Source: Panax quinquefolius (Eukaryota > Streptophyta > Magnoliopsida > Apiales > Araliaceae). From it: a stretch of 64,000 nt of DNA. Of the stretch, positions 22,506 to 33,948 are shown one piece after another (position 1 is the first letter of the stretch; the number at the start of each line of letters is the position of its first letter). The notes beneath the pieces are model-generated. The model ran no database searches. It was not told where the DNA came from and saw nothing but the letters and a program-made list of their open reading frames with translations. The stretch spans positions 92,780,792 to 92,844,791 of the forward strand of contig CM035153.1 of assembly GCA_020205615.1 (NCBI GenBank). The letters are read 5' to 3'. The translations under genes and the position numbers were made by a program.

Positions 22506-24063
22506 AATTGTGGTATGTATATATGTTCATATAGGTTTGCAAAACTCTGTTAATCATCATGTATACTTGTTATTTGTTATCAAATACGTAAAAATTGGTG
22601 TGTAGGAAAGAAATTGAAATATCAGTGTTATTATTCTTATAATATGGCTTAGAAAGTACAAATTTTCATGATCAATACTTGTTATAATCTGTAATTTGTT
22701 GGTGGATTGTGATAATATGTTAAGAAATGAAAGCGGCATAGTTGGAATAGTGTCAATTGATGGAGAAACGAATTCGTGGTGATCGAATTCGTTAAAAGTG
22801 TAAAAATAAAGAAATTTGGAAAAAAAATATAGTTTTGATTCTTCAAAATGATGTTTATATAATGTTTTTGTATATAGAATGGGGTATAGCATGCTTAACT
22901 AGGATATTCCAAAGTTTTACCTTGAGGCAAGTTTCCTAACTCTACCTTGTGATTATTGAGCAAGTTTATTTACCCTGTCCCAATTACAATTTCGCCTGTA
23001 TCATAGCTATGCTACCTTTAAGTCAAGCAATCTATTTGTTTCTAAATTTTTACATTTAAGTTAAGCAAGCCTATTGATTCTATCTAGTGTATGATTGTAC
23101 AAGCTCTTGTAACCTAATTCGTTACATCGACCGAGCTTTACTTTCCTTATTATCATTTGAAATATATATTGTTCTAATACATTGATTCATAGAAGATTGT
23201 GCTAACTCCTTTGAATATATCACTTTACATGTATATCATGTTTATTCAATTATATATTGTTGTTATTCGATCCTTGATCTAGATAATCTTGTTCAACTCT
23301 ATATTGATTATATTAAACCCTTATTGATTGAATCAGTCTACTATGGAATAGTGTTCTAAAATTCTAGAACCACTGATAAGTTAGTTCCGAGCTAAGACAA
23401 CCCTAACATAGGGGATTTTGTACGTGTAACGTTTAAATGTTTGTGCACAATACATGGTACAAAGGGTTGATCCCCCTAAGTACGTTAAGAAGGGTCTCAG
23501 ATAGTCTAAAAAGATCATAAGGTTGAGGTAATAATACCTAAATACCAGAGACATAGTTCGTGGTCTTAAGACCCTCAGATATTGATTTCGAACTTGTTTT
23601 CTATTTGTGATTCGTAGAACAAGTTCATTATTATTGTTCAGTATTCGTTGTTCATTCTCATGTTGTTATCATTGCTACTTCCTATATCAGTGAGCAATTG
23701 TTTGCTCACTCTTGCATTCAACACTGCAACTAAAGTTGAGAAAGTTGATGAGCCGTCTACTAGCAAAGGAAATGGCAAGATGTCCAAGTGCTAAGGATTT
23801 ATTGAATGTTGTTAAATATTTTACTTTATGAGACATGTTTTAATATATGATGTATTCCACAAACTTATGTAATAATTTTAAGGTTAGATTACCTGGGATT
23901 TATTTTGAGACTATGATGTAACCCTTTAATGGGGAATATTATTGTTTAAGTTATTTAAATTATGTCTTTATCCTTTATGATGGGTAGTTAGATGTAATGG
24001 TTTTGGATAGTGAGTACTAAATCCTGTGGGAATGAAGTACCTGGATTTGGGGGTGTCAGAGGT

Positions 24064-24081
24064 TGGTATCAAAGCTTTAGG
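24064..24081 (+). promoter_or_regulatory. Primer-binding site A (tRNA-iMet type)
   Basis: TGGTATCAAAGCTTTAGG begins 4 bases after the LTR end. Its first 8 bases match the usual plant tRNA-iMet PBS (TGGTATCAGAGC). The equivalent at 32891 reads TAGTATCAAAGC. Confidence 0.85.
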
Positions 24082-24142
24082 TTATAAACCTTAGGTGGGG
24101 AAACCTTAGGAAGTAACCTTTAAGGAAATAGAAAACATAGAG

Positions 24143-25021
24143 GTGTTCAACTCTTATCGAGTTTTAATGAATGGATTAAGGTATCCATTGAAACTAAACG
24201 ATAAAAGACATTATGTGTTATGTGTTAATAATTTATGTGCTCGCGAGTATCGAAAAATGTTAAGTAAAAACTTAAAATATTTTGTTGTCAGGATATCTAA
24301 CGAAGGAGAATCCAGTCCAGCTAGGGAAGCGATACCTCAGATACCTAGAGACGACGAACCCCGAGATATTCACGTAGTACGGGAGTAGTTGATCCAGGAG
24401 GATGAGCCTGTAACCGATCCCGAGGAAAATAGTTTTGAGGAGGTAGAAGAGGATGACGAGGAAGAGGATCCTGAGGAGTTTCCACCAAACTCCATATCAG
24501 CTGAGATGTATGACGCTCTGTACGATCGTAACATAGAATTACAGGATAAGGTTGAGGAACTAAAGGAGTTGGTTGAGATGCATCATGCTTCGATAGAGCA
24601 GAAGGATGCGGAGATTCAGGAACTCGACTCATGCCTTGGAAACACGGAGTGGGACCTAGTTCATACCAAGGGTTAGCATGAAGACCTGTTAGCAGTAAAC
24701 GAGAAGATGAAGACTGACATGGAGAAATTGAAAGATGATTTCAAGGAGGAATCAGCTAAGCGTGCAAGAGCAGAGGATGCTTGGCTGAAGGCGACTCATC
24801 GTGCAGACCGTGCTGAGGCTAAGGCCCAAGTGAAGAAAGCCAAGATGAAGGAGATAGATTATGCTTTTAATTTGGCGATTGATAGGGCCCAGGATCGAGT
24901 CTTTTATTATCCACCTCAGTTTGAGAATTTGCCATGGTTCGTGATGGAATGCAGAACGGCGTATCGTATCATGGAGGAAGAGCGTCGGGAAGCCTTACAA
25001 CGTCTTAATATGTCTAGATAG
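24143..25021 (+). pseudogene. Extra frame upstream of gag, copy A (broken)
   Basis: Same sequence as the longer open copy at 32970-33803 but with TAG stops at 24386 (CAG in copy B) and 24674 (AAG in copy B). It reads on to MEEERREALQRLNMSR and a stop at 25019-25021. The second possible start (MSNEG in copy B) is changed to ATA here. The product would be acidic in its first third (EEVEEDDEEEDPEEF) and then alpha-helical with heptad-like leucines (ELQDKVEELKELVEMHHASI). I recognise no domain. It lies between PBS and gag, where chromoviruses usually have only leader sequence. Confidence 0.7.
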
Positions 25022-25052
25022 AGATATTAATAATAATAATAATAATAATAAT
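25022..25052. repeat. (TAA)n microsatellite after the upstream frame, copy A
   Basis: About 9 TAA/AAT units begin right at the stop codon of the extra frame. The same place in copy B (33850-33890) has about 13 units, so it is a polymorphic repeat of the internal region. Confidence 0.9.
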
Positions 25053-25310
25053 GTGTGGTTAATTATGTGAATAAATAAACTTAAAGGGATAGTATGAGCA
25101 TGTAATCCTAAAACTTGTCTAGTTCAGGAAAGTGAATGTTAATAGCGGTTATGCTATCTTTAACATGTTTTAAAACGTTATGAATGAATAAAATATTGGA
25201 GTTTATTTGGAATGTTATGTGTTATAGCTTCAATCTTGGAATGTTTAAGTTAAACTTTAAATACTCAAGAAGTTGAGTAATGAGCTAATAAGAGTATATT
25301 TTAACAGAAA

Positions 25311-26420
25311 ATGCCTCCTAGAAGAAGACAGCCACGTCAACGAGCACCTCCAGAGGGGTCTACTAATAATAACAACGAGACCAATGCTAATCCGGTTCAG
25401 CAGTTGGTAGCTCTGTTGACGGGTGCACTTGCGAATCAACTGCAAGCTCAAGTCACGACATTTAAGGAATTCAATGCAATTGGACCACCAGAGTTTCAAG
25501 GGTCTATGAATCCAGTGGAAGCCAAAACCTTGATCATGGAAATGGAGAAAGTGTTCGACGTTGCTAGAGTAAACGAAGATCAAAAGACTGCGTTTGCAAC
25601 ATTCATGCTAAAGTCTGAAGCTAGCTATTAGTGGCAGGCAAATAAGGTTCGTGGAGGACAAGGAGTGATAGCATGGGATAGATTTAAGGAGATGTTTTTC
25701 GAAATGTACTTTCTAGCAAGTTCTCGGATTCAGTTGGAAGTACAATTTCTTGAGCAAAAGCAAGGAACAATGACGGTGCCAGAGTATATGGCGAAGTTTA
25801 ACGAGTTGGCAAGGTTTGCCAAATATCAAGTCAATACCGACGAGCGTAAAGCAAGAAGATTCGAACAAGGATTGAAGCCCTAGCTTTACATCAAGGTTTC
25901 AATGTTCCAGCTGAACACATTTGCGGCTATACTAGAGAAGGCAATTATTGCGGAAGGTGGAAGCGATGCCTTGGCCAAGTACAACCAAGAACAGAAGAAG
26001 AGGAAGAATGGGAATGAGAATAAGGCGGGTGGAAGTAACATTAGATGTAATAACCAGAAGAGGAAATGGAGTGAGAATTCGACTGTGGGAGGATATCAAA
26101 GAAATCAGCAGAAGAAAAAGTTTGAAGCTTGTGCGACGTGCGGGAAGAACCATACTGGGGTATGTTTGAAGGGAAAAAGGGTGTGTTTCAACTGTGGTCA
26201 GGAGGGACACATTGCACCGAACTATTTAAGCCCAAAGAAAGGAGCATGTTTTACCTGTGGTTCAAAGGATCACATGGCTCGTGATTGCCCTAAGAAGCAA
26301 ACGTTAAGTGTAAGTGTCGGAAAAGGAAACAACAATGGTGGTGGTGCATTGACTATCTCTGGACCAGCACAGTCAAGCCGACCTACTACGAGGACTTTCA
26401 ATATGACCGCAGCGATGTCG
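25311..26420 (+). pseudogene. Chromovirus gag, copy A
   Basis: Starts MPPRRRQPRQRAPPEGS at 25311. The capsid-like region has FKEFNAIGPPEFQGSMNPVE and WDRFKEMFFEMYF, followed by a lysine/asparagine-rich linker. Three zinc-knuckle-like motifs follow near 26130-26300: CATCGKNHTGVC, CFNCGQEGHIAPNY (last Cys replaced by Tyr) and CFTCGSKDHMARDC (complete CCHC). TAG stops at 25629 and 25881 replace Trp codons that are intact in copy B, so it is dead. Gag would package the RNA. The start fits the family (basic, proline-rich N-terminus) and an AG acceptor-like site lies 3 bases upstream. Confidence 0.85.
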
Positions 26421-29400
26421 CATGACCTAAGGATGTGGTATCAGGTATCATACCGATTAATGGTATTAATGCTTATGTACTATTTGATTCGGGTGCTACT
26501 TATTCATTTATATCCAAAGAATTTGCTCAGAACTTAGATTTGCCCAGGAAGAATTAGAATTTCCCTTAGGTATAGAGATTGTGAATAAGGAAGTGATTTC
26601 TGTCAGATACATATATAGGAATTATAGAGTGGATATAAAAGGTCACGAGATGATGGTAGATTTGATACCAATTAGACTTGGTGAATTCGATGTTATTCTG
26701 GGTATGGATTGGTTATTCAATTACGAAGCAATAATTGATTGCCAAAGGAAGTGTGTTAACCTTATGACTCCGTCAAAGGTTGTGTTCTTTGGCAGCAAGT
26801 CACCTCGACAAGCAAGTTGTATGACGGTGATGCAAGCCAGGAAGTTGTTGAGACAAGGATGTGTAGGATACCTAGCCTACATAGTCGATACGTAGAAGAA
26901 GAGTGCAAAGTTAGAAGAGATGCCGATTATAAGAGATTTTGCAGACGTATTTCCAGACGATTTGCCGGGTCTTTCGTCGAATCAAAAAATCGAGTTCGTG
27001 ATTGATTTACTACTAGGAACGGCCTTGATATCTAAAGCACCATATAGAATGGCCCCAGTAGAGATGAAAGAGTTAATGGTGCAATTTCAAGAATTATTTC
27101 AGAAAAAGTATATTCAGCTGAGTGTTTCGCCATGGGGAGCACTGGTCTTGTTTGTGAAGAAGAAAGATGGATTGATGCGGCTTTGCATTGATTACAAAGA
27201 ATTGAATAAGGTCATGATTAAAAATAAGTACCCATTACCTAGAATCGATGACCTGTTCGATCAGTTGAAGGGAGCGAGATATTTCTCAAAGATAAACTTG
27301 AGAAGTGGTTATCATCAGTTGAAGGTGAGGCCGGAGGATGTACCAAAAATAGCGTTTCGCACTCAATATGGTCATTACGAGTTTCTGGTAATGTCTTTTG
27401 GTTTAACCAACGCACCAGCAACGTTCATGGATTTGATGAACATAGTGTTTAAACCATTTTTGGACAAATTTGTGGCAGTGTTTATTGATGATATATTGGT
27501 ATATTCCAAAACCAAAGAGGAACATTTAGAACACTTGAGATTGACGTTAGAGACGTTGAGAAAAGAAAAGTTGTATGCTAAGTTCTCAAAATGTGAATTT
27601 TGGTTGGAACGTTTACAGTTTCTCGGACACGTTATTGATAAGGGCGGAATTTCGGTAGATCCATCAATGGTTGAAGTGTAATAAACTGGAATTAGCCGAA
27701 GACACCGTCAGAAGTAAGGAGTTTCTTAGGATTGGCAGGTTACTACAGGCTTTTTATTCAAGACTTTTCCAAGATCGTGACTCCGTTGACGAATTTAACT
27801 AGGAAGGCGGTTAAGTTTGTTTGGACAGAGAAGTGTGAGGAATGTTTTCGAGAGTTAAAGAAGAGGTTGAGTTCAGCACCTGTGTTGTCGTTTCCTGATG
27901 ATACAGGGAATTTTGTGGTATATAGTGACTAGGCTGTGTGCTTATGCAAAACGGCAGAGTTATTGCGTATGCATCACGTCAGTTGAAAGATTACGAGAAA
28001 GGGTATCTGACTCATGACTTAGAGTTGGCAGCAGTGGTGTTTGCCTTAAAAATTTGGAGACATTATCTTTATGGAGAGAGGTGTGAGATATATACCAACC
28101 ATAAAAGTTTGAAGTATATCTTTTCACAAAAAGATTTGAACATGCGACAACGAAGATGGTTGGAGATGATCAAAGATTATGATTGCGAGATTTTCTATCA
28201 TCCCGGAAAGGCGAATGTTGTTGTTGATGCCTTAAGTAGGAAGGGATGGGAGAAGTTAATGATGTTAACTGCTCAAGAGAAACTAGTTTCGAAAATGGCT
28301 AAGATGGAGTTGGAAATTAAATATCCGACAGAATTCGATGAAAAGTTATTCCAGATGGGAAATAGTTCAATGTCGGCAGATAAGGTGAAAAATGCGCAAA
28401 TTCAGGATAAAGACTGTTAAAAGATAAAACAGAAAATATCTGTAGGTGAGGAAAACAAATTCAAAATCGATTCGGAAGGGTTACTTCGATTCGAAGGGAG
28501 AATTTGGGTTCCACAAGTACCAGAAATTAAAGAGGAAATTCTGAGAGAAGTTCACAACTCATGATATTCGATTCACCCTGGGACTACAAAGATGTACCAA
28601 GATCTTAGACATCATTTTTTGTGGCCGAATATGAAGATGGATGTGGCTGAATGCGTGGCAAAGTGTTTAACGTGTCAAAAAGTTAAAGCTGAACATCAAA
28701 GGCCAAGCGGATTATTACAACCGTTGGAGATACCAGAATGTAAATGGGAGCATATCACGATGGATTTTGTGGTAGGTCTTCCAACGACCCAACAAGGTTA
28801 CAATGCCATTTGGGTGATTTTCGATCGATTGACAAAGTTGACACACTTTTTACCAATCAAGATTTGATTTACCCTAGATCGGTTAGCAAAATTGTACGTG
28901 AAGGAAATCATTTCAAGAAACGGTGTACCTGTGTCCATTGTATCAGACAGAGATCCACGTTTCACATCTAATTTCCGAAACGACATAAAGAATGTTTGGG
29001 AACATAAATGAGAATGAATGAGCACAACGCATCATCCTCAAAACAGATTTTATTGAAGTGAGAGAACCATTCAAACACTAGAAGATATGCTCAGAGCATG
29101 TATCATGGATTTCAAGGGAAATTGGGATGACCATCTGCCATTGGTGGAATTTGCTTATAATAATAGTTATCACGCAGGTATTGGTATGCCGTCTTACGAA
29201 GCTCTATACGGCAGAAAATGCAGAACTCCGTTATGCTGGGATGAGGTAGGTGAACGTCAGCTATTGGGTCTAGAATTGGTACAACAGACTGTCGAGATCA
29301 TTAAGATTATTCGAGCAAGATTAATAGAATCACAAGATAGACAAAAGAAATATGTCGATCAACATCGACAAAATAGAGAATTCGATATCGGTAGTTATGA

Positions 29401-29804
29401 TTTCTTGAAAGTGTCTCCCTGGAAGGGGAAAATTCGATTTGGCAATAAGGGGAAATTGAGCCCTAGATTTATAGGACCTTTTGAAGTGCTTCGATAAGTT
29501 AGCGAAGTGGCGTACGAGGTAGCTTTACCTCTGGAGTTGAAGCATATTTTATAATATTTTCCATGTATCAATATTAAGGCCAAATAAGCCTGATTATAAG
29601 CATGTTATAGAATATGAGCCCTTACAGTTTGAGAAAGATTTGTCATATGAAGAAGTCCCTGTTCAAATTGTTGACAAAAAAGAGCAAGTACTAAGGAATA
29701 AAGTGATACCTTCTGTTAAGGTAATCTGGAGGAACCACAATGCTGAGGAAGCTACGTGGGAACTTGAAAGTGTTATGATGAAGAATTATCCTTAGTTGTT
29801 TGCT
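26421..29804 (+). pseudogene. Chromovirus pol, copy A: protease, RT, RNase H, integrase, chromodomain
   Basis: In order: protease active site FDSGATYSFIS at about 26483; reverse transcriptase with [22 protein letters not shown] and catalytic FIDDILVYS near 27484; RNase H from about 27800 (FVVYSD, then a 16-bp deletion; [18 protein letters not shown]); integrase with zinc segment ([12 protein letters not shown]), core ([12 protein letters not shown]) and the later [19 protein letters not shown] segment; and a C-terminal chromodomain (VPVQIVDKKEQVL..VKVIWRNHNAEEATWELES) at 29655-29795. Stops at about 26554, 26893, 27679, 27930, 28418, 28562, 28865 and 29801, plus frameshifts, disable it. The chromodomain would direct insertion to heterochromatin. 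Confidence 0.9.
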
Positions 29805-29818
29805 TGATTTTGTATAGC

Positions 29819-29916
29819 GATTCTGGGGACAGAATCTTGTTAAGAAGGGAAGAATGTAACGAATAAATTTTTTGAGTTGTGATTCTGGGGACAAAATCCT
29901 TTTTTGGAGGGAAGGA
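29819..29916 (+). promoter_or_regulatory. Duplicated polypurine tract / 3' end, copy A
   Basis: Two versions about 60 bp apart: 'attctggggacagaatc..aagaagggaagaatgtaacga' and 'attctggggacaaaatc..ggagggaaggatgtaacga'. The second abuts LTR B. The first copy also includes LTR-like first bases (TGTAACGAATAAATTTTTT), so it looks like an older PPT-LTR junction kept inside the element. Confidence 0.75.
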
Positions 29917-32887
29917 TGTAACGATCGAGAAATTTATAATTTAATTTAAATATTTATGGAATTAAATAAATATTTTAAGTAATTTATTTATTGAGGAAAA
30001 TAAATAATTGATAAATTGTGGTGAATTAACTTAATAACTAAATTGATTAATAATAATTAAATTGAAAGTGTTGATAATTTTATCTCAATAATTTAATTTA
30101 AGGAAAATAATTAAATTAAATCAATTGCTTAATATTTAAGAAGATAATTAAATTAAATGAATTATTTAATTTAATGGAAATAAATAAAATAAATAAAGTG
30201 ATGTTTCTAATTTATTAATTAAATTAGATATATAATTATTTAATTATTTATTATAAGCATAATTATAATAAGAATATACTTATTATAATTTTAAATTATA
30301 AGCTATTAAAATGGGTTACATGTATGACAAGTGTAACTATATGATATAAATATTATTTAAATAATCTAGTTGGGGTTTATGTGTTTAGCCAAACAAGGCC
30401 TCAGGGCCTTTGGCTTATTCAACCGATGCAAACTTTTTATTTTTCTAACTAAGGAACGTGGAGAGGCCATTATATTTTCCTACGCATCTTATTTTTTTCC
30501 TAAGGCTAGACAATATAGAAACCATAGAGAACGTTTGAGAGAAGAAGATAAACACAGAGGGGATTGAGGGTGAGAGCTTGAGAGAAGTTATTCTGTGATT
30601 ATCAAGTGGAAGAGAAGGGATTGCTAGTTGTTTTGCTAATCAAGGTATAAACTATCCCCATTCTAACTTTTAGTTTCGGTATATATATATATATATTCTA
30701 TGTGATTGGAAATCACGTGAATTGTGGTATGTATATATGTTCATATAGGTTTGCAAAACTCTATTAAACATCATGTATACTTGTTATTTGTTATCAACTT
30801 CGTAAAAATTGGTGTGTAGGAAAGAAATTGAATATCAGTGTTATTATTCTTATAATATAGCTTAGAAAGTACAAATTTTCATGATCAATACTTGTTATAA
30901 TCTGTAATTTGTTGGTGGATTGTGAGAATATGTTAAGAAACGAAAGCGGCATAGTTGGAATCGTGTCAATTGATTGAGAAACAAATTCGTTGTGATCGAA
31001 TTCGTTAAAAGTGTAAAAATAAAGAAATTTGGAAAAAAAAATATAGCTTTGATTCTTCAAAATGATGTTTATATAATGTTTTTGTATATAGAATGGTGTA
31101 TAGCATGCTTAACTAGGATATTCCAAAGTTTTAGATATTGAAGTGTAGTGAAATTCTGTAGAATTAGGATTTTTAGCCTATAGTAGAATCTAAGTTTGCG
31201 TTCTGTAAAAACTGAATCTGGTGTGTTGCACGGGCACGTTGTTTGGCGTGCGGTTGTCGCTATGCAAGCATGCCATGCAGAACCTAGTGTATTATCGGCA
31301 CGCGATCACGACCACACAAAGAATGTCAATCACAGACAAAGGAAGTCTGCTACTTCTGTAGACTTTGGTCATTCGTTATAACATGGCTTAATGATTATGT
31401 TAACGTGTTAAATGTGTAAAATCAAGGTTAAAGCAGAAGTGTATCATGTGGTTAGTAATTCTAAAATGCAAAGTTAGTATGTGGTGAAAATGATATGTAT
31501 GATTTAAGGAACTTAGTGAGCAATGAATAAGTGTTGAGAAATGTACACTTGTGGTTCTAAAATATGTATGATAATGAAAGACTTGTGCTAAAATGATAAG
31601 ATTAGCTAGAATTGTACATGTTATGGTATGTTAACATATCTAATAGATATTATAATTCCACTAAAATGTGTAGGTGAACGTGAGTTGTAATATTATAGCT
31701 TACGCTTGAGGCAAGTTTCCTAACTCTACCTTGTGATTATTGAGCAAGTTTATTTACCCTGTCCCAATTACAATTTCACCTGTTTCATAGCTATGCTACC
31801 TTTAAGTCAAGCAATCTATTTGTTTCTAAATTTTTACATTAAAGTTAAGCAAGCCTATTGATTCTATATAGTGTATGATTATACAAGCTCTTGTAACCTA
31901 ATTCATTACATCGAGTGAGCTTTACTTTCCTTATTATCATTCGAAATATATATTGTTCTAATACATTGATTAATAGAAGATTGTTCTAACTCCTTTGAAT
32001 ATAGCACTTTTCATGTATATCATGTTTATTCAATTATATATTGTTGTTATTCGATCCTTGATTTTGATAATCTTGTTCAATTCTGTATTGATTATATTAA
32101 ACCCTTATTGATTGAATTAGTCTACTATGGAATAGTGTTCTAAAATTCTAGAACCACTGATAAGTTAGTTTCGAGTTAAACTTTCTTTAGTGCGGAAATT
32201 CTAAATTCAAGCTGAGACGAACAACCTTAACATAGGGGATTTTGTACGTGTAACGTTTAGATGTTTGTGCACAATACATGGTACAAAGGGTTGATCCCCC
32301 TAAGTAAATTAAGAAGGGTCTTTATAGTCTAAAAGACTGTTAAGGTTGAGGTAATAATAACTAAATACCAGAGACATAGTTCGTGGTCTAAAGACCCTCA
32401 GATATTGATTTTGAACTTGTTTCCTATTTTTGATTTATAGAACAAGTTCAGTTTTATTGTTCAGTATTCATTGTTCATTCTCATGTTGTTATCATTGCTA
32501 CTTCCTATATCAGTGAGCAATTGTTTGCACACTCTTGCATTTAATACTGCATCTAATTAAAGTTGAAAAAGTTGATGAGCTGTCTACTATCAAAGGAAAG
32601 GGCAAGATGTCCAAGTGCTAAGGATTTATTGAAAGTTGTTAAATATTTCACTTTATGAGACTTGTTTTAGTATGTGATGTATTCCACAAACTTATGTAAT
32701 AATTTTAAGGTTAGATTACCTGGGATTTATTTTGAGACTATGATGTAACCCTTTAATGGGGAAGATTATTGTTTAAGTTATTTAAATTATGTCTTTATCC
32801 TTTATGATGGGTAGTTAGATGTAATGGTTTTGGATAGTGAGCACCAAATCCTGTGCGAATGAAGTATCTGGATTTGGGGGTGTCACA
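29917..32887 (+). mobile_element. Family G LTR B (shared central LTR)
   Basis: Complete, 2971 bp, TGTAACGATCGAG to GGGGTGTCACA. It is the 3' LTR of the first internal region and the 5' LTR of the second. It includes the hairpin block at 30387-30415, a G-box, and the full 31130-31705 block missing from LTR A. Confidence 0.92.
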
Positions 32888-32969
32888 GGTTAGTATCAAA
32901 GCTTTAGGTTATAAACCATAGGTGGGGAAACCTTAAGAAGTAACCTTTAAGGAAATAGAAAACATAGAG

Positions 32970-33803
32970 TTGTTCAACTCTTATCAAGTTTTAAGGAATG
33001 AATTAAGGTATCCATTGAAGCTAAATGATAAAAGACATTATGTGTTATGTGTTAATAACTTATGTGCTCGCGAGTATCAAAAAATGTTAGGTAAAAACTT
33101 AAAATATTTTGTTGTCGGGATGTCTAACGAAGGAGGATCCAGTCCAGCTAGGGAAGCGATACCTCAGATACCTAGAGACGACGAACCCCGGGATATTCAC
33201 GTAGTACGGGAGCAGTTGATCCAGGAGGATGAGCCTGTAACCGATCCCGAGGAAAATAGTTTTGAGGAGGTAGAAGAGGATGACGAGGAAGAGGATCCTG
33301 AGGAGTTTCCACCAAACTCCATATCAGCTGAGATGTATGACGCTCTGTACGATCGTAACATAGAATTACAGGATAAGGTAGAGGAACTAAAGGAGTTGGT
33401 TGAGATGCATCATGCTTCGATAGAGCAGAAGGATGCGGAGATTCAGGAACTCGACTCATGCCTTGGTAACACGGAGTGGGACCTAGTTCATACCAAGGGT
33501 AAGCATGAAGACCTGTTAGCAGTAAACGAGAAGATGAAGACTGACATGGAGAAATTGAAAGATGATTTCAAGGAGGAATCAGCTAAGCATGCAAGAGCAG
33601 AGGATGCTTGGCTGAAGGCGACTCATCGTGCAGACCGTGCTGAGGCTAAGGTCCAAGTGAAGAAAGCCAAGATGAAGGAGATAGATTATGCTTTTAATTC
33701 GGCGATTGATAGGGCCCAGGATCGAGTCTTTTATTATCCACCTCAATTTAAGAATTCGCCGTGGTTCGTGATGGATCGCAGAACGGTGTATCGTATCATG
33801 TAA
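32970..33803 (+). CDS. Extra acidic, coiled-coil-like frame upstream of gag, copy B (277 aa)
   Basis: Longest open frame in the window. Residues 1-50 are basic and unlike the rest. A second in-frame start (MSNEGGSSPAREAIPQIPRD, ATG at 33120) may be the true one. Residues of about 78-115 are strongly acidic. From about 118 to 260 the sequence is charged with regular hydrophobic spacing (AEMYDALYDRNIELQDKVEEL, ADRAEAKVQVKKAKMKEID), as expected of a coiled coil. No Cys/His cluster, membrane span or enzyme motif is visible. A TAA replaces the GAG of copy A at 33801; the remaining 15 codons run to a stop at about 33848. Function unknown; possibly an accessory particle or RNA-handling protein (inference). 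Confidence 0.6.
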   Translation: MFNSYQVLRNELRYPLKLNDKRHYVLCVNNLCAREYQKMLGKNLKYFVVGMSNEGGSSPAREAIPQIPRDDEPRDIHVVREQLIQEDEPVTDPEENSFEEVEEDDEEEDPEEFPPNSISAEMYDALYDRNIELQDKVEELKELVEMHHASIEQKDAEIQELDSCLGNTEWDLVHTKGKHEDLLAVNEKMKTDMEKLKDDFKEESAKHARAEDAWLKATHRADRAEAKVQVKKAKMKEIDYAFNSAIDRAQDRVFYYPPQFKNSPWFVMDRRTVYRIM

Positions 33804-33849
33804 GAAGAGCGTCGGGAAGCCTTACGATGTCTTAATATGTCTAGATAGA

Positions 33850-33850
33850 G

Positions 33851-33890
<40 letters not shown>
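33850..33890. repeat. (AAT)n microsatellite, copy B
   Basis: About 13 AAT units, directly after the upstream frame's final stop; longer than in copy A. Confidence 0.9.
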
Positions 33891-33891
<1 letters not shown>

Positions 33892-33948
33892 TTATGGTTA
33901 ATTATGTGAATAAATAAACTTAAAGGGATAGTATGATCATGTAATCCT

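Larger units (their letters stand above)
21704..24060 (+). mobile_element. Family G LTR A (5' LTR of the array)
   Basis: Starts TATAACGATCGAG (TG mutated to TA) and ends GGGGTGTCAGA. It lacks about 575 bp present in B (about 31132-31705) and a 31-40 bp block near 23383 that B and C retain ('actttctttagtgc..attcaagctga'). Otherwise it is close to B and C. Confidence 0.9.

Noticed and set aside
22557..22892. 111-codon minus-strand frame also seen at 30794-31060 and 48959-49153
   Set aside because: Antisense of AT-rich G LTR; conserved only because the LTRs are copies.
24345..24632. 95-codon minus-strand frame, repeated at 33172-33459
   Set aside because: Antisense shadow of the conserved extra frame upstream of gag; its conservation follows from the plus-strand sequence.
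26920..29804. Possibility that this is a host gene cluster of reverse transcriptase-like genes
   Set aside because: Domain order, PBS, PPT, flanking LTRs and target duplications make them retrotransposon pol.
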